DNA of 64,000 nucleotides from an uncultured Sutterella sp. (GTDB lineage Bacteria > Pseudomonadota > Gammaproteobacteria > Burkholderiales > Burkholderiaceae_F): the NCBI GenBank assembly GCA_958347955.1, contig CATVXH010000002.1:1-64000 (forward strand), read 5' to 3'. Below are positions 1 to 9,114 of this stretch, piece after piece. The notes beneath the pieces were generated by a model, which had not been told where the DNA came from, did no database searches, and saw only the letters and a program-made list of their open reading frames with translations. The first letter of the stretch is position 1; every line of letters begins with the position of its first letter. Made by a program: the position numbers and the translations under genes.

Positions 1-451
1 CATTGACACGGTCGTTGACAGCTTTTTCTTCACTGAGAAGGTTTTGCACGCGGATAGGTTCAGCGATAATGTCGCGCACTCTCCAGCGAGGGTTTAGGCT
101 AGCATACGGATCCTGGAAGATCATGTTGATGCGGCGGCGAAGGCTTTTGGCCAAAGGACTCTTTTTTTCACTTAGTGTTTTAAGATCAATGCCATCGACT
201 GTGATGCTACCGAAACTTGGCTCGTAGAGACCGCACAACAGTTTAGCCGTTGTGCTTTTACCGCAGCCGGACTCACCCACCAAAGATAAAATTTCACCGC
301 GATATATATCAAAGCTCACATCGTCAACGGCTGTGAGGGTCGTTTTGGGAGTGCGATTAACCAGTCGTGTCAACCACGGATCGGAGACATCAAATGTTTT
401 TGTCAGGTGCTTGACCTGCACGAGAATTTCATGTGTTTTATTGACTGACAT
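1..451 (-). CDS. Peptide ABC transporter ATPase, DppF/OppF type (3' end outside window)
   Basis: The minus strand reads open from an ATG at 449-451 to the window edge, so only about 150 N-terminal residues are present. The product is the second ATPase of an Opp/Dpp-type importer. The Walker A motif GESGCGKST follows a short beta-rich start, and the reading continues into the region before the Q-loop; the signature and Walker B motifs lie outside. A strong Shine-Dalgarno AAGGAG lies 8 bases before the ATG, and the start is 2 bases beyond the stop of the preceding ATPase gene, so the two are co-transcribed and probably coupled. Two different ATPases side by side is the normal Dpp/Opp/Gsi layout. 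The substrate cannot be told from this fragment. Confidence 0.85.
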   Translation of the reverse strand, partial: MSVNKTHEILVQVKHLTKTFDVSDPWLTRLVNRTPKTTLTAVDDVSFDIYRGEILSLVGESGCGKSTTAKLLCGLYEPSFGSITVDGIDLKTLSEKKSPLAKSLRRRINMIFQDPYASLNPRWRVRDIIAEPIRVQNLLSEEKAVNDRVN

Positions 452-453
452 TC

Positions 454-1443
454 TTATTCTCCTTGGTTCCGTGTTTTATCTTCAGTCAACCAACAGGCAA
501 CCTTGTGGCAGGGAGCGGCGCTAATAAGATGGGGGCGAAGCGTCGTGCATTTGTCTGTTTTTAAAGGGCAGCGCGGGTGGAAGGCGCAGCCGGTCGGAAT
601 ATTGGCAAGGTTAGGCATGGAACCTTCAATTTGATGAAGAAACTCAGTGGTCTCAGTCATATCTGGAATGGCAGCCATTAAACCTTTTGTGTAAGGATGC
701 TTCGGATTGTGGAGAACCTCGGCGACCGGGCCTATTTCCACGATGCGTCCCGAGTACATGACGGCGACACGATTGGCGGTCTCAGCGATGACCCCCATGT
801 CGTGCGTGATGAGCAAGACACCGGAGTGAGACTCGTGGGCGAGTTTTTTCAACAGTTCGATGATTTGCGCCTGAACCGATACGTCAAGCGCGGTTGTCGG
901 TTCATCGGCGATGATAAGTTTCGGTTTTGCCGCCAAGGCCAATGCGATCACAACGCGCTGACGCATGCCGCCTGAGAATTGGTGAGGATATTGATTGAAT
1001 CGTCTTTCGGGGGCGGGGATGCCCGTTTGAGAGAGCAGATCTATGGCGCGCTTTTTCGCCTCTTGAGCGTCCAACGGCAAATGGCGCATGATGGTCTCCA
1101 CCAGTTGATCGCCGATTGTCATCAGCGGATCAAGTGAGGTCAGCGGATCTTGGAAAATCGCTCCGATCATGCGGCCTCGCACGCCGCTCATCTTTTTTTC
1201 GGATAAGTTGTCGATTCTATGGCCACCCACACTGATTTCGCCTCCGGCGATATGGCCCGGCGGTTCAAGCAGGCCAATGATGGCCGCTCCCGTCAGAGAC
1301 TTCCCCGCGCCGGACTCCCCGACAAGACCCAAAATCTCTCCCTCGGCGATTTCGAAACTGACATCGTCGACGGCCACCAGAAGTCCCTTTCGAGTCGGGA
1401 ACTCAACACGCAGGTGCTGCACTTCAAGAACATTGTCTGACAT
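454..1443 (-). CDS. Peptide ABC transporter ATPase, DppD/OppD type
   Basis: This 329-residue protein is the first of two cytoplasmic ATPases that power a peptide-type importer. Visible motifs are Walker A GESGAGKS (42-49), Q-loop Gln98, signature FSGGM (156-160), Walker B LIIADE (176-181) and the switch His214. The C-terminal extension has the oligopeptide-transporter cysteine cluster (Cys286, 292, 299, 312, 317), which separates this family from generic ABC ATPases. Length is normal for DppD. The gene follows the DppC-like permease by 12 bases and precedes the DppF-like ATPase by 2 bases. Function is secure at family level; dipeptide, oligopeptide or glutathione specificity is not resolved. 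Confidence 0.93.
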   Translation of the reverse strand: MSDNVLEVQHLRVEFPTRKGLLVAVDDVSFEIAEGEILGLVGESGAGKSLTGAAIIGLLEPPGHIAGGEISVGGHRIDNLSEKKMSGVRGRMIGAIFQDPLTSLDPLMTIGDQLVETIMRHLPLDAQEAKKRAIDLLSQTGIPAPERRFNQYPHQFSGGMRQRVVIALALAAKPKLIIADEPTTALDVSVQAQIIELLKKLAHESHSGVLLITHDMGVIAETANRVAVMYSGRIVEIGPVAEVLHNPKHPYTKGLMAAIPDMTETTEFLHQIEGSMPNLANIPTGCAFHPRCPLKTDKCTTLRPHLISAAPCHKVACWLTEDKTRNQGE

Positions 1444-1455
1444 GATCGGTACTCC

Positions 1456-2382
1456 TTAGCGCAATTTGGGATTGAGCGCGTCACGCAGCCAATCGCCCAG
1501 AAGATTAACGGATAACACAAGGGCAACAAGGGCAAGACCGGGGAAGATGCTGATCCACCATTCACCGGAAAAGAGGAATTCGTTGCCGACTCGAATAAGA
1601 GTGCCCAAGGAGGGTGTCGTAGGCGGAACACCGACGCCCAAGAAAGATAATGTAGCCTCGGTGATAACAGCGGTGCCAACATGAACGGTGGCGAGCACCA
1701 ACACAGAACTCATGACATTAGGCATTAAATGCTTGAAAAGGATGCGGCCGGTGCTCGCGCCAATCAATTTGGCGGCGCTCACATAGTCTTTCTGTTTTTC
1801 AACCAGTGTTTGTCCGCGCACCGTTCGTGCGTACTGCACCCAGCCCGAGAGCGTGATCGCGAGAATCAGCACGGGCTCCGCCAACTCATCGTGCATTTGC
1901 TGCGACAAACTGGCGCGGGCAATGCCGTCGATCAAAAGAGCGATCAAAATGGCGGGAAAACTGAGCATCACATCGCAAATGCGCATGATAAATGCGTCCA
2001 AGCGTCCACCCACGAACCCGGAAACAAGTCCCAATGTGATGCCTAAAACAAGAGACAGGACAACGGAAATAAGCCCAATCTTTAAGGAAAGTCTTAAGCC
2101 GTACAAAATCGTGGAGTAAAGATCTCTGCCTTGGTCGTCCGTTCCAAGCCAAAATTGAGCATCCCCACCTTCTGACCAGGACGGAGGGAGGTGGGCTGAC
2201 ATCAGATCGAGGCTAGCCAAATCGTAGGGGTTGAAGGGAGCGATCGTTTGGGCAAAGAGCGCTGCGATCATCAACAGCGTTGTGACTGCCAGGGCAATAA
2301 TGGCGATGGGAGAATGTTTGAAACTCCAAAATAAATCGCTTTCCTTAAAAGCCTTCCAACTTTGCGTAATATGAATTGTCAT
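1456..2382 (-). CDS. Peptide ABC transporter permease, DppC type
   Basis: A 308-residue inner-membrane permease, the second transmembrane subunit of the importer. The N-terminal segment after FKHSPIAIIALAV is a membrane helix typical of DppC/OppC. The central part has the binding-protein-dependent transport fold, including an EAA-like loop around 'DYVSAAKLIGAS', which contacts the ATPases. The C-terminal 'LLGDWLRDALNPKLR' is characteristic of the DppC/OppC family. The start ATG is 10 bases from the stop of the DppB-like gene. Family assignment is clear; substrate is inferred only from the operon. Confidence 0.93.
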   Translation of the reverse strand: MTIHITQSWKAFKESDLFWSFKHSPIAIIALAVTTLLMIAALFAQTIAPFNPYDLASLDLMSAHLPPSWSEGGDAQFWLGTDDQGRDLYSTILYGLRLSLKIGLISVVLSLVLGITLGLVSGFVGGRLDAFIMRICDVMLSFPAILIALLIDGIARASLSQQMHDELAEPVLILAITLSGWVQYARTVRGQTLVEKQKDYVSAAKLIGASTGRILFKHLMPNVMSSVLVLATVHVGTAVITEATLSFLGVGVPPTTPSLGTLIRVGNEFLFSGEWWISIFPGLALVALVLSVNLLGDWLRDALNPKLR

Positions 2383-2392
2383 TTTCTTTCTT

Positions 2393-3373
2393 TTAATGGC
2401 TCTTAGACATACCGGGTTTGAGTCGAGGATCCACTACCGTGTAGAGCCAATCGACGAGGAAATTAATGAGTACGAACATCAATGCGATCAAACACAGATA
2501 ACAGGTCATCACCGGAATATCGGCAAACTGAACCGCCTGAATGAACAAAAGTCCAAGACCTGGCCATTGGAAAACAGTTTCGGTCACAATCGAGAAAGCG
2601 ATGATGCCGCCTAACTGCAACCCGACAATTGTGATGACGGGAATGAGAGTGTTTTTCAGCGCATGGCGGAAATGAATCGAGCGCTCACCAAGCCCTCGGG
2701 CACGGGCGAATTTGATGAAGTCCGAGCGCAAGACTTCAAGCATTTCAGCACGCACCAGACGCATGATGAGCGCCAGTTGGAAAACGGAGAGCGTGAGCGC
2801 GGGCAAAATCATGTGGGCCCAACCGTCTGCAGTGAGTAGGCCGGTGCTCCAGGGACCGATTTCAACCACTTCACCCCGTCCATAGCTGGGGAGCCATCCG
2901 AGCCAAACAGAAAAGACAAGAATAAACAAAATACCGATCAAAAATGTCGGAAGACTGATGCCCACCAATGAAAAGCCCATGAGAAAGCGAGCGAGAAAAC
3001 TATCGCGGTAGATGGCTACGACGACGCCCAAGGCCACGCCCAACACGGTGGCGATGACAACGCTGACTACAGCCAATTCAAAAGTGGCGGGGAATCGATC
3101 GGCGATGAGTTCGGAAACGGGTGTTCCCTGGCGGAGACTGATGCCGAAGTCGCCGCTGGCGGCATTGGCAATGAAGTGGAAAAACTGAACATAAAAAGGA
3201 TCATTGAGCCCAAGGGCTTCACGAAGACGGTCTCTGTCGGCTTGAGTGGACTCAATGCCCAGCATTTGAGAAACCGGATCGCCGACAAACTGGAAAAGCA
3301 AAAATGCAACAAAGGCGACGACAAAAAGGACCACCGCCGCTTGAATTATCCGTCTGATGAAAAATTCCAACAT
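2393..3373 (-). CDS. Peptide ABC transporter permease, DppB type
   Basis: Integral membrane permease of about 326 residues with the DppB/OppB pattern: first helix after 'MLEFFIRRII', a long periplasmic stretch containing the family motif 'DPFYVQF...GDFGISLRQGTPV', then five more hydrophobic segments. The EAA-like loop is around 'RSDFIKFARARGLGE'. The C-terminal 'LVDWLYTVVDPRLK' is diagnostic. I prefer the ATG at 3371-3373 because the protein then begins like other DppB proteins. A GTG three codons upstream (3380-3382) is also in frame, and neither has a strong Shine-Dalgarno. It lies about 110 bases downstream of the binding-protein gene, with a hairpin between. Confidence 0.9.
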   Translation of the reverse strand: MLEFFIRRIIQAAVVLFVVAFVAFLLFQFVGDPVSQMLGIESTQADRDRLREALGLNDPFYVQFFHFIANAASGDFGISLRQGTPVSELIADRFPATFELAVVSVVIATVLGVALGVVVAIYRDSFLARFLMGFSLVGISLPTFLIGILFILVFSVWLGWLPSYGRGEVVEIGPWSTGLLTADGWAHMILPALTLSVFQLALIMRLVRAEMLEVLRSDFIKFARARGLGERSIHFRHALKNTLIPVITIVGLQLGGIIAFSIVTETVFQWPGLGLLFIQAVQFADIPVMTCYLCLIALMFVLINFLVDWLYTVVDPRLKPGMSKSH

Positions 3374-3416
3374 ATAGAACACTCGAAAAAGTTACATTCA
3401 CGCCGAAACGCCCAAC

Positions 3417-3443
3417 GGCGATAACCCTTTTGGGGAAATCGCC
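3417..3443 (-). other. Intercistronic hairpin between binding-protein and permease genes
   Basis: GGCGAT and ATCGCC arms enclose a second short stem (CCC/GGG). No U-tract follows, so it is unlikely to terminate. Hairpins at this position in ABC operons commonly stabilise the upstream binding-protein transcript; that role here is inference. Confidence 0.4.
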
Positions 3444-3481
3444 CGAGCAGTTCCGACTACTTTGAGATGCGCTTTTGTGGT

Positions 3482-5074
3482 TTATTTAACGGGATGAACC
3501 GTTACCGTTAAAGCGTCGACTCTGTTATTGGGTGTGACTTGCGCGTCAATGTTTTTGCGCATGGCCCAAGTCAGAGACTGCTCATGTAGTGGAATGTGGT
3601 AATAGTTCTCTTTTTCGAGTTTCAGTGCTTCGGTGATGATGGCGGTGCGTTTTTCGTCATCGGCTTCAACTTCGGCTTGAGCGATCAGCTCGTCAATTCT
3701 CGCGTCGCTAACTCGACCGAGGTTGGCGAGACCGGTGCCGGTTTTAGGATCAAAGGTTTGAGACAGGCTCTGCAGACCGTAGAGACCATCGAAAGTGTTG
3801 ATTCCCCAGGCGACAAGGTAGACCGAGGAGTTCAGCGACAAAATCTTCGGGAAAAACTGCGAGCGGGGCATGGCGTTGACGTTGACCGTCAGGCCAATTT
3901 TTGTCCACATTGAGGCGATGGCTTTGGTAATGGCTTCGTCATTGATCCAACGGTTATTGGGCGTGTCAATGGTGAAGCTGAAACCATTGGGGTAGCCTGC
4001 CTCTGCCAAAAGTTTCTTTGCGTGTTGCGGGTCATACGGATAGCGTTGGCCCAGTTCCGGTGTCCAGCCGCTGATCGATTGCGCAACGATTGTGCCTGTC
4101 GGCACGGATCTTCCGCGCATGACGGCGCGTTGAATCGCTTTAATGTCGATCGCTTCGTACAACGCTTGGCGGACTCGCTTGTCTTTGAACGGATTGACTT
4201 TGTCTTTCCCCGGCACATTGACAAAAAGCGGTTTGTCGCTGAATTGATCCAGCGTGATCATGACCACGCGGTTTTCCGAGCCGTTTCGAACAACGATGTC
4301 CTTATTTTTCTCCAGGCGCGCGATATCTTGGGTGGGCGGATCAATGACGAGGTCAACCTGTCCCGATAAAAGCGCGGCCGTGCGAGTGGCGTTGGAGGAA
4401 ATCGGAGTGTATTCAATACGGGTGACATTGCCGGTTTTGGCGGCTTTATTCCACCAATCGGGGTTTTCAACAAAAACTGTTTTGGAGTCGACTTCTCGGC
4501 TTTCAAGCTTGAAGGGACCGGTGCCGTTGGCGTGGCGCGCCATGTAGGACTCTTCGTTTGCGCTGGCATTTTGAGGGTGAAGCACGTCATGCGCTTTGGC
4601 CCACTCGTAGCTGATGATGCGCACATCAATCAATTGCCGGAAAAAGACGGGTGAGGCCGACGTCGTTTCCACCAAAACGGTATGGTCGTCCAGCGCCTTA
4701 GCCGACTTAATGCCCAGCATGTTATTTTTAAATTGGCTGCTAGGTTCCAGCGCGCGGTTTAATGAAAAAGCCACATCCCGCGCTGTGAGAGTTTGACCTT
4801 CGTGGAATTTAACGCCTTTTCGGATATTGAGGATCCAACCGGTGTTTTCTTTGTTTCTTGTCCAGGATTCGGCCAACCAGGGGATTACTTTCCAGTTCTT
4901 ATCGTAAGCAAATAAAGAATCGTACAAATAACCTGTTGCCGCCGTATTCAAGGACTCATTTTGACTGTGCACGTCAAAAGTGAGAAAGTCGCCTTGACTG
5001 GCAAAACGCAGGGTCTCGGCCTGCGCGCTTCCCAGCAGACTCGCCAGGATCACAACAAGTAATTTTTTAGACAT
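3482..5074 (-). CDS. Peptide ABC transporter periplasmic binding protein (SBP family 5)
   Basis: A 530-residue periplasmic solute-binding protein of the DppA/OppA/GsiB family. I start it at the ATG at 5072-5074 because AAAGGAAG sits 7 bases upstream and the product then begins with a clean signal peptide (MSKKLLVVILASLLGSAQA, cleavage before ETLRF). A longer in-frame start 39 bases upstream would spoil the signal peptide. Family features include 'LAESWT', the 'GVKFHEGQTLTARDVAFSL' block and 'NGTGPFKL' in the middle domain. It is first in the operon, followed by two permeases and two ATPases. It should capture short peptides or peptide-like ligands in the periplasm; the ligand is not predictable. 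Confidence 0.93.
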   Translation of the reverse strand: MSKKLLVVILASLLGSAQAETLRFASQGDFLTFDVHSQNESLNTAATGYLYDSLFAYDKNWKVIPWLAESWTRNKENTGWILNIRKGVKFHEGQTLTARDVAFSLNRALEPSSQFKNNMLGIKSAKALDDHTVLVETTSASPVFFRQLIDVRIISYEWAKAHDVLHPQNASANEESYMARHANGTGPFKLESREVDSKTVFVENPDWWNKAAKTGNVTRIEYTPISSNATRTAALLSGQVDLVIDPPTQDIARLEKNKDIVVRNGSENRVVMITLDQFSDKPLFVNVPGKDKVNPFKDKRVRQALYEAIDIKAIQRAVMRGRSVPTGTIVAQSISGWTPELGQRYPYDPQHAKKLLAEAGYPNGFSFTIDTPNNRWINDEAITKAIASMWTKIGLTVNVNAMPRSQFFPKILSLNSSVYLVAWGINTFDGLYGLQSLSQTFDPKTGTGLANLGRVSDARIDELIAQAEVEADDEKRTAIITEALKLEKENYYHIPLHEQSLTWAMRKNIDAQVTPNNRVDALTVTVHPVK

Positions 5075-5225
5075 AACGATCTTCCTTTGCTTACATAAGG
5101 TTTGAGTTATCAAACCCTATGATTATTTTGCAGCAGCTATAGTCGTTAGGTGATAGGTAAAAGTAAGTATTTTCCAAGCAAAATCAAAGAGAAATAAGAT
5201 ATAGATCGTATACTAAAGGTAAATT

Positions 5226-5248
5226 TTTCAGTGACTGTTCGACTGAAA
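5226..5248 (-). terminator. Candidate terminator of the MFS gene
   Basis: A 7-bp stem TTTCAGT/ACTGAAA with a 9-base loop starts 12 bases after the MFS stop codon. On the minus strand it is followed by AATTT, a weak U-tract. A modest Rho-independent terminator is plausible. Confidence 0.4.
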
Positions 5249-5259
5249 TCAACTTTAAG

Positions 5260-6489
5260 TCAAGACGATTGCTTCTTGCGGTTTCGCTCTTGTTCGAGTT
5301 TTTCAATAACCTGGTCCGACGAATGACTGGTTGATTGCTTTTGGCAACGGGAGGTAAAAACAGACACACCGCCCATAAGAGAGGCCACCACGTAAAAAAC
5401 AGAACCTGCGCCGATGACGCTGCCGGCTGCGCCGAAAAAGATCGGCAGAGTGGTGTGGCACAGATTGATTAACATGGTGCGAAGTCCCAAAGCCTCACCG
5501 GTTCGGCCCGGGGGCGATTCGGTGTGAATCAGGCTCATCACATTGGGCTGCGAGGATCCCAGTGCCATGCCAAGCAGGAAAGCCACGGCGGCCAGCATGA
5601 AAAAGTTTTTGAAAAGGGGAAACAGCGCATAGGACAGCGCCCCCATGGCAAACGCGCAGGTGATGGTTTGCCATTCCGTAAGATGCCTTGAAATAATGGG
5701 CATGAACAGCCGGACAAAGAAAGTGGCCGCTGCAAAAACACCCAGTACCCATCCCACTTCGCTCGCACTCAGTCCGATTTCTGTGCCGTAGACCGGAATC
5801 ATGAAACTTTGCAAATCCCACGCCATGGACATAAAGGAGCTGGCAATAAGCACGTTTCTGACATGGGGAATGCCCATCAGCTCAAAACTGCCCTTTTTTC
5901 TCACCACTTTCAGGCGGTTCCATGAATCGGGGAGCTTGGGACGGATGAGCGTGAGAAAAACAAGCAGCCCGAGCACAACAGAGGCCAAAGACATGACGTA
6001 AGCGCTTTGAAAGCTCAAGTGATCAATCAGGTAGCCGCTGGCGATCGGAGCGCTTAAGTTGGCCGCGGAGTAGCCCATCGCAAGGAAAGCGAAGTTATTG
6101 GTGCGGTTTGACGCCTGAGAGAGGTGGCCGACCAACTGTTGATTGGTCATCTGCACCAGCATGAACCCCAAACCATTGATCATGCAGGCGGCGTAAAGGG
6201 GCCACAGACCGAACGTTTTAACTTCAAAGATAATCGGCAGACTCACCGCCAAGGTCATCACGCAGATACCGGTGAGAACCGGCTTTTTGGGCCCCACTGA
6301 ATCTATCCATTGGCCGGAGCGAATGGCAAAAAGAGCCGGGACAAAAGCAAAAAGCGCCATCATAATGCCGACTTCCAAAGCCGTGGCATTTTCATACAAA
6401 CCGTCAAGCGAGCAACTCACACGGCTCGAGACACAGCCGATCTGCACAACGACTGTGAGCAAAATTACCTTAACGATGGTGGCCGACAT
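5260..6489 (-). CDS. Major facilitator superfamily transporter
   Basis: A 409-residue polytopic inner-membrane protein with about 12 hydrophobic segments in two halves, the MFS arrangement. The loop between helices 2 and 3 has 'RSGQWIDSVGPKKPVL', the conserved G-x(3)-D-x(2)-G-x-(R/K) signature. A charged loop around 'RNRLKVVRKKGSFELMG' separates the halves. The start is supported by GGAAAGAG 4 bases upstream of the ATG. The gene stands alone between the stress-protein gene and the peptide-transporter operon, so context gives no substrate. Drug efflux or metabolite transport are both possible. Confidence 0.85.
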   Translation of the reverse strand: MSATIVKVILLTVVVQIGCVSSRVSCSLDGLYENATALEVGIMMALFAFVPALFAIRSGQWIDSVGPKKPVLTGICVMTLAVSLPIIFEVKTFGLWPLYAACMINGLGFMLVQMTNQQLVGHLSQASNRTNNFAFLAMGYSAANLSAPIASGYLIDHLSFQSAYVMSLASVVLGLLVFLTLIRPKLPDSWNRLKVVRKKGSFELMGIPHVRNVLIASSFMSMAWDLQSFMIPVYGTEIGLSASEVGWVLGVFAAATFFVRLFMPIISRHLTEWQTITCAFAMGALSYALFPLFKNFFMLAAVAFLLGMALGSSQPNVMSLIHTESPPGRTGEALGLRTMLINLCHTTLPIFFGAAGSVIGAGSVFYVVASLMGGVSVFTSRCQKQSTSHSSDQVIEKLEQERNRKKQSS

Positions 6490-6502
6490 ACTCTTTCCCG
6501 TC

Positions 6503-6539
6503 GAAAAGCAAAGCCACAGCAGCTGACAACCACTGTGGC
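6503..6539 (-). terminator. Terminator downstream of the tandem universal stress protein gene
   Basis: GCCACAG/CTGTGGC arms (6513-6519 and 6533-6539) form a 7-bp stem. Read on the minus strand it is followed by TTTGCTTTT. It lies 42 bases past the stress-protein stop and just before the MFS start. Confidence 0.6.
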
Positions 6540-6580
6540 CTGCTTATGCGTCAAACGCAATTAAGTGTGTGCTTGAGTGA

Positions 6581-7480
6581 TTATTTACGGATAATCAACA
6601 GCGGCACATCGGCGATGGAGGCAATACGCGTGGCCGTGGATCCCATCACGGCTGCTTTGAAGCGGCCATAACCGTGAGAACCCATCACCAGGATATCGAG
6701 GTGGCGCTTCTTGCAGTAAGCGGCGATTTCATCACCGGGGTTGCCCACAAGGCAAACTTCCTTCGGCTTGATGCCGGCTTTTTCAAAAAGCGGCAACACA
6801 GGATCGATGGCTTCGGCAAATTCGCTCTTTTGCAGTTCAACCACTTCATCTTCGGACAAAGCGGGCAAGGCCATACCGGTCATGTCGGGCATCACGGCAC
6901 CCGCATAATCGCTCACTGTATTGATCAAATGAATCTTGGCGGCTGCGCCACCGAAGAGGTCCATTTGCTTAATCGCGTATTTGACGGCGGCCGTGCCATA
7001 CTTGGAACCGTCGACAGCGATACCAACGCTCAAAGCGTCAGTGGTCGGCGCTTCTTTATCGCGAAGCATCAAAAGCGGCACCTTCGTCAAAGCGAGCACG
7101 GCGTTAGTGACGGAGCCAAAGAGCAGTCCCTTTAATGCGGAACGACCGTGAGAACCCATGATCAAAAGGTCGGCCTTCATTTCTTCGGCAACCTTGGCGA
7201 TTTCTTCCGCGGGGGTGCCGACCTTGGCGATTTCTTCGGCGGCCATCTTGGCTTTCTTCAAAATCTTACGGGCAGGTTTGAAGGCTTTTTCGCTTTCGTC
7301 CTTGTAGTAGTCATCGAGCGCTTCGCGGCTAACAAGGCGGCTCGCACGGGCGGGCAAAGGAGCCTGTACGTTCAATAAAACGATATGCGGTTCATGACCG
7401 ATCAGCGTCGTACGGCTGGCAACGAATGCCACTGCGTTGTCACTGTAAACACTGCCGTCTACGGGGATAAGGATTTTCAT
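6581..7480 (-). CDS. Tandem-domain universal stress protein
   Basis: A 299-residue cytoplasmic protein made of two UspA domains. The ATP-binding loop G-x2-G-x9-G-S appears twice: GSHGRSALKGLLFGS (about 109-123) and GSHGYGRFKAAVMGS (about 267-281). Both domains therefore look nucleotide-binding competent. I use the ATG at 7478-7480, which gives the usual 'MKILIPVDGS' start and has AAAGGATG upstream; a longer in-frame extension has no family support. Tandem Usp proteins are linked to stress survival and often to low oxygen or stationary phase. A single-domain Usp gene lies 1.1 kb away in the other orientation. Confidence 0.92.
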   Translation of the reverse strand: MKILIPVDGSVYSDNAVAFVASRTTLIGHEPHIVLLNVQAPLPARASRLVSREALDDYYKDESEKAFKPARKILKKAKMAAEEIAKVGTPAEEIAKVAEEMKADLLIMGSHGRSALKGLLFGSVTNAVLALTKVPLLMLRDKEAPTTDALSVGIAVDGSKYGTAAVKYAIKQMDLFGGAAAKIHLINTVSDYAGAVMPDMTGMALPALSEDEVVELQKSEFAEAIDPVLPLFEKAGIKPKEVCLVGNPGDEIAAYCKKRHLDILVMGSHGYGRFKAAVMGSTATRIASIADVPLLIIRK

Positions 7481-7694
7481 AAAACATCCTTTTATAAGAA
7501 TGGAAAAACAGCCGTTCGACTGTGCGGCATGCAACTCACACCGCCGAACACTCCAGCCCAAGCCACAGAGGGCTTGCGAGCAAGCAAACCGGAGAACAAA
7601 AATTAATTTCAGATCTCCTTACAATCACTTTAGCGCCATTTGGTGCGAAGCGCTAGCTTTTAGAATATAGATTGTGCTTTTTATCAATCAAAAA

Positions 7695-8444
7695 ATGAAT
7701 ACAGCAGATAAAAGACGATTCGGCGGCATCTGCCGTCTGTTCGGAAAAGAGAAGTTTGAAGTTTTAAGCCAATCCCATGTGACGGTCGTCGGCGTGGGGG
7801 GAGTCGGCAGCTGGGTGGCCGAGGCGCTCGCCCGCACAGCAATCGGCAAAATTACATTGATTGACGGAGACACGGTTGAAGAGAGCAACACCAATCGTCA
7901 GCTGCCCGCGCTCAACGGCAATTACGGGTTGAAGAAAGTTCATGTCTTGGCGACACGTCTTATGGCGATCAATCCTCAGGCGGAAATTGTCGCCATTGAC
8001 CGTTTTGTTGACAAGGACAATTTCAATGAAGTTGTGCCGGACTGTGATGTGCTTATCGATTGCATTGATTCGTTGTCGGCGAAAACATTTCTTGTCGCCC
8101 GCGGCAAAGACAAGGCCTGTTATGTTTTAACAAGCGGTGGTGCGGGTGGCAAGTGGGACGCTTCGCGTGTGGCCTTGGCTGATATCGCCTACGTAAAAGG
8201 CGACTCATTGATTGCCGCCATGAGAACCAGACTTCGTAAAGAATACGGTTTTCCAGCCGGCAGCGCCAACGGCGCTAAATCTAAACCCTTTGGCATCGAA
8301 GCGGTTTTTAGCGATGAGGCGGTTTGCCCCAGTCGTGACGGCGAGGAAGGCTTCGGTGTTTTCATGGCGGTGACCGCGACTTTTGCCATGCGGCTTGCGC
8401 AAAGTTGCGTGCTTAAATTGGTGGATAGAGTCTCCGAAAAATAA
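7695..8444 (+). CDS. tcdA: tRNA threonylcarbamoyladenosine dehydratase
   Basis: An E1/ThiF-like enzyme of 249 residues that uses ATP to cyclise N6-threonylcarbamoyl-adenosine at position 37 of ANN-decoding tRNAs. The N-terminal Rossmann motif is GVGGVGSW, followed by 'IDGDTVEESNTNRQ', the adenylation signature, and 'DCIDSLSAK'. The C-terminal part has 'FGVFMAVTATFAMRLAQ', typical of TcdA/CsdL. I begin at the ATG at 7695, which matches the family N-terminus 'DKRRFGGICRLFG'; an upstream TTG at 7674 would add seven unusual residues. It is transcribed away from the tandem usp gene with about 210 bp between them. Confidence 0.9.
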   Translation: MNTADKRRFGGICRLFGKEKFEVLSQSHVTVVGVGGVGSWVAEALARTAIGKITLIDGDTVEESNTNRQLPALNGNYGLKKVHVLATRLMAINPQAEIVAIDRFVDKDNFNEVVPDCDVLIDCIDSLSAKTFLVARGKDKACYVLTSGGAGGKWDASRVALADIAYVKGDSLIAAMRTRLRKEYGFPAGSANGAKSKPFGIEAVFSDEAVCPSRDGEEGFGVFMAVTATFAMRLAQSCVLKLVDRVSEK

Positions 8445-8561
8445 ATCTGACAGTGAACGATTATTCAATCAGTGGCTAGATGACTAATCGCAAACTTTTT
8501 TACATAAAAAACGCCTACACTAAAAACAGAGAGAGTACGCGTGGATGTACTTGGAGAATGT

Positions 8562-8996
8562 ATGTATAAAAAAATTCTTGTTCCGATTGACGGTACCGAA
8601 TTGTCTTATATGGCAGTGGCAGGGGCCGCCTCTTTTGCCAGCGCGCTTGGCGCCCAGGTGTATGTCCTGACGGTTATTGAGCCGTATTCTTACACCAATT
8701 TGAGCGAGTATCGACCCGAAAGCATTGAACAGTATGACCAGCGTGTGAAAGACCAGGCCAAGGAGCGCTTGGAGAAGGCCCGCGCCTATTTTGATAAGGC
8801 CGGAGTCAATGCGACTATCTGCTCGAAAAAGAGTTTCTCCCCCTCGGAAGCCATTATGGATGTGTGCGAAGAGTTGGGATGCGACCTGATTTTCATGGCA
8901 AGCCATGGCCGCAAAGGTTTGGCCGCGGTGCTTTTGGGGAGCGAAACCCAGAAGGTGCTCACGCACTCCAAAGTGCCGGTGATGGTTTACCGCTAA
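8562..8996 (+). CDS. Universal stress protein, single domain
   Basis: A 144-residue UspA-family protein. The start at 8562 (MYKKILVPIDGT) has GGAG 5 bases upstream and matches the family, so the GTG 21 bases upstream is not preferred. The nucleotide-binding loop near the C-terminus reads GRKGLAAVLLGSETQKVL, the expected G-x2-G-x9-G-S/T form, suggesting ATP binding. It stands alone between tcdA and the gene at 9115, with a run of hairpins following it. Confidence 0.92.
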   Translation: MYKKILVPIDGTELSYMAVAGAASFASALGAQVYVLTVIEPYSYTNLSEYRPESIEQYDQRVKDQAKERLEKARAYFDKAGVNATICSKKSFSPSEAIMDVCEELGCDLIFMASHGRKGLAAVLLGSETQKVLTHSKVPVMVYR

Positions 8997-9016
8997 TCGG
9001 ACAATTCAGCCAAAAT

Positions 9017-9100
9017 CGGTACAATTAAGTACCGTTATTTCAGCTGGAAATAACCTCGTGCGTTGTCTGTGAGAGACGGACGGCACGGGGTTTGTTTTTA
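9017..9100 (+). terminator. Three consecutive hairpins, the last terminator-like
   Basis: Three inverted repeats lie head to tail between the usp stop and the next gene: CGGTAC/GTACCG (9017-9034), TTATTTC/GAAATAA (9035-9053) and a longer stem CCTCGTGC/GCACGGGG (9054-9090, with an inner GTCT/AGAC stem). The last is followed by TTTGTTTTTA, so it can act as a Rho-independent terminator. It ends only 2 bases before the Shine-Dalgarno of the gene at 9115, so it could equally be a leader attenuator for that gene. Confidence 0.6.
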
Positions 9101-9114
9101 AAAGGATTATAAAA

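Noticed and set aside
7572..7585. GCTTGC/GCAAGC palindrome between usp and tcdA as an operator
   Set aside because: Short and without relation to any known regulator site; chance is likely.
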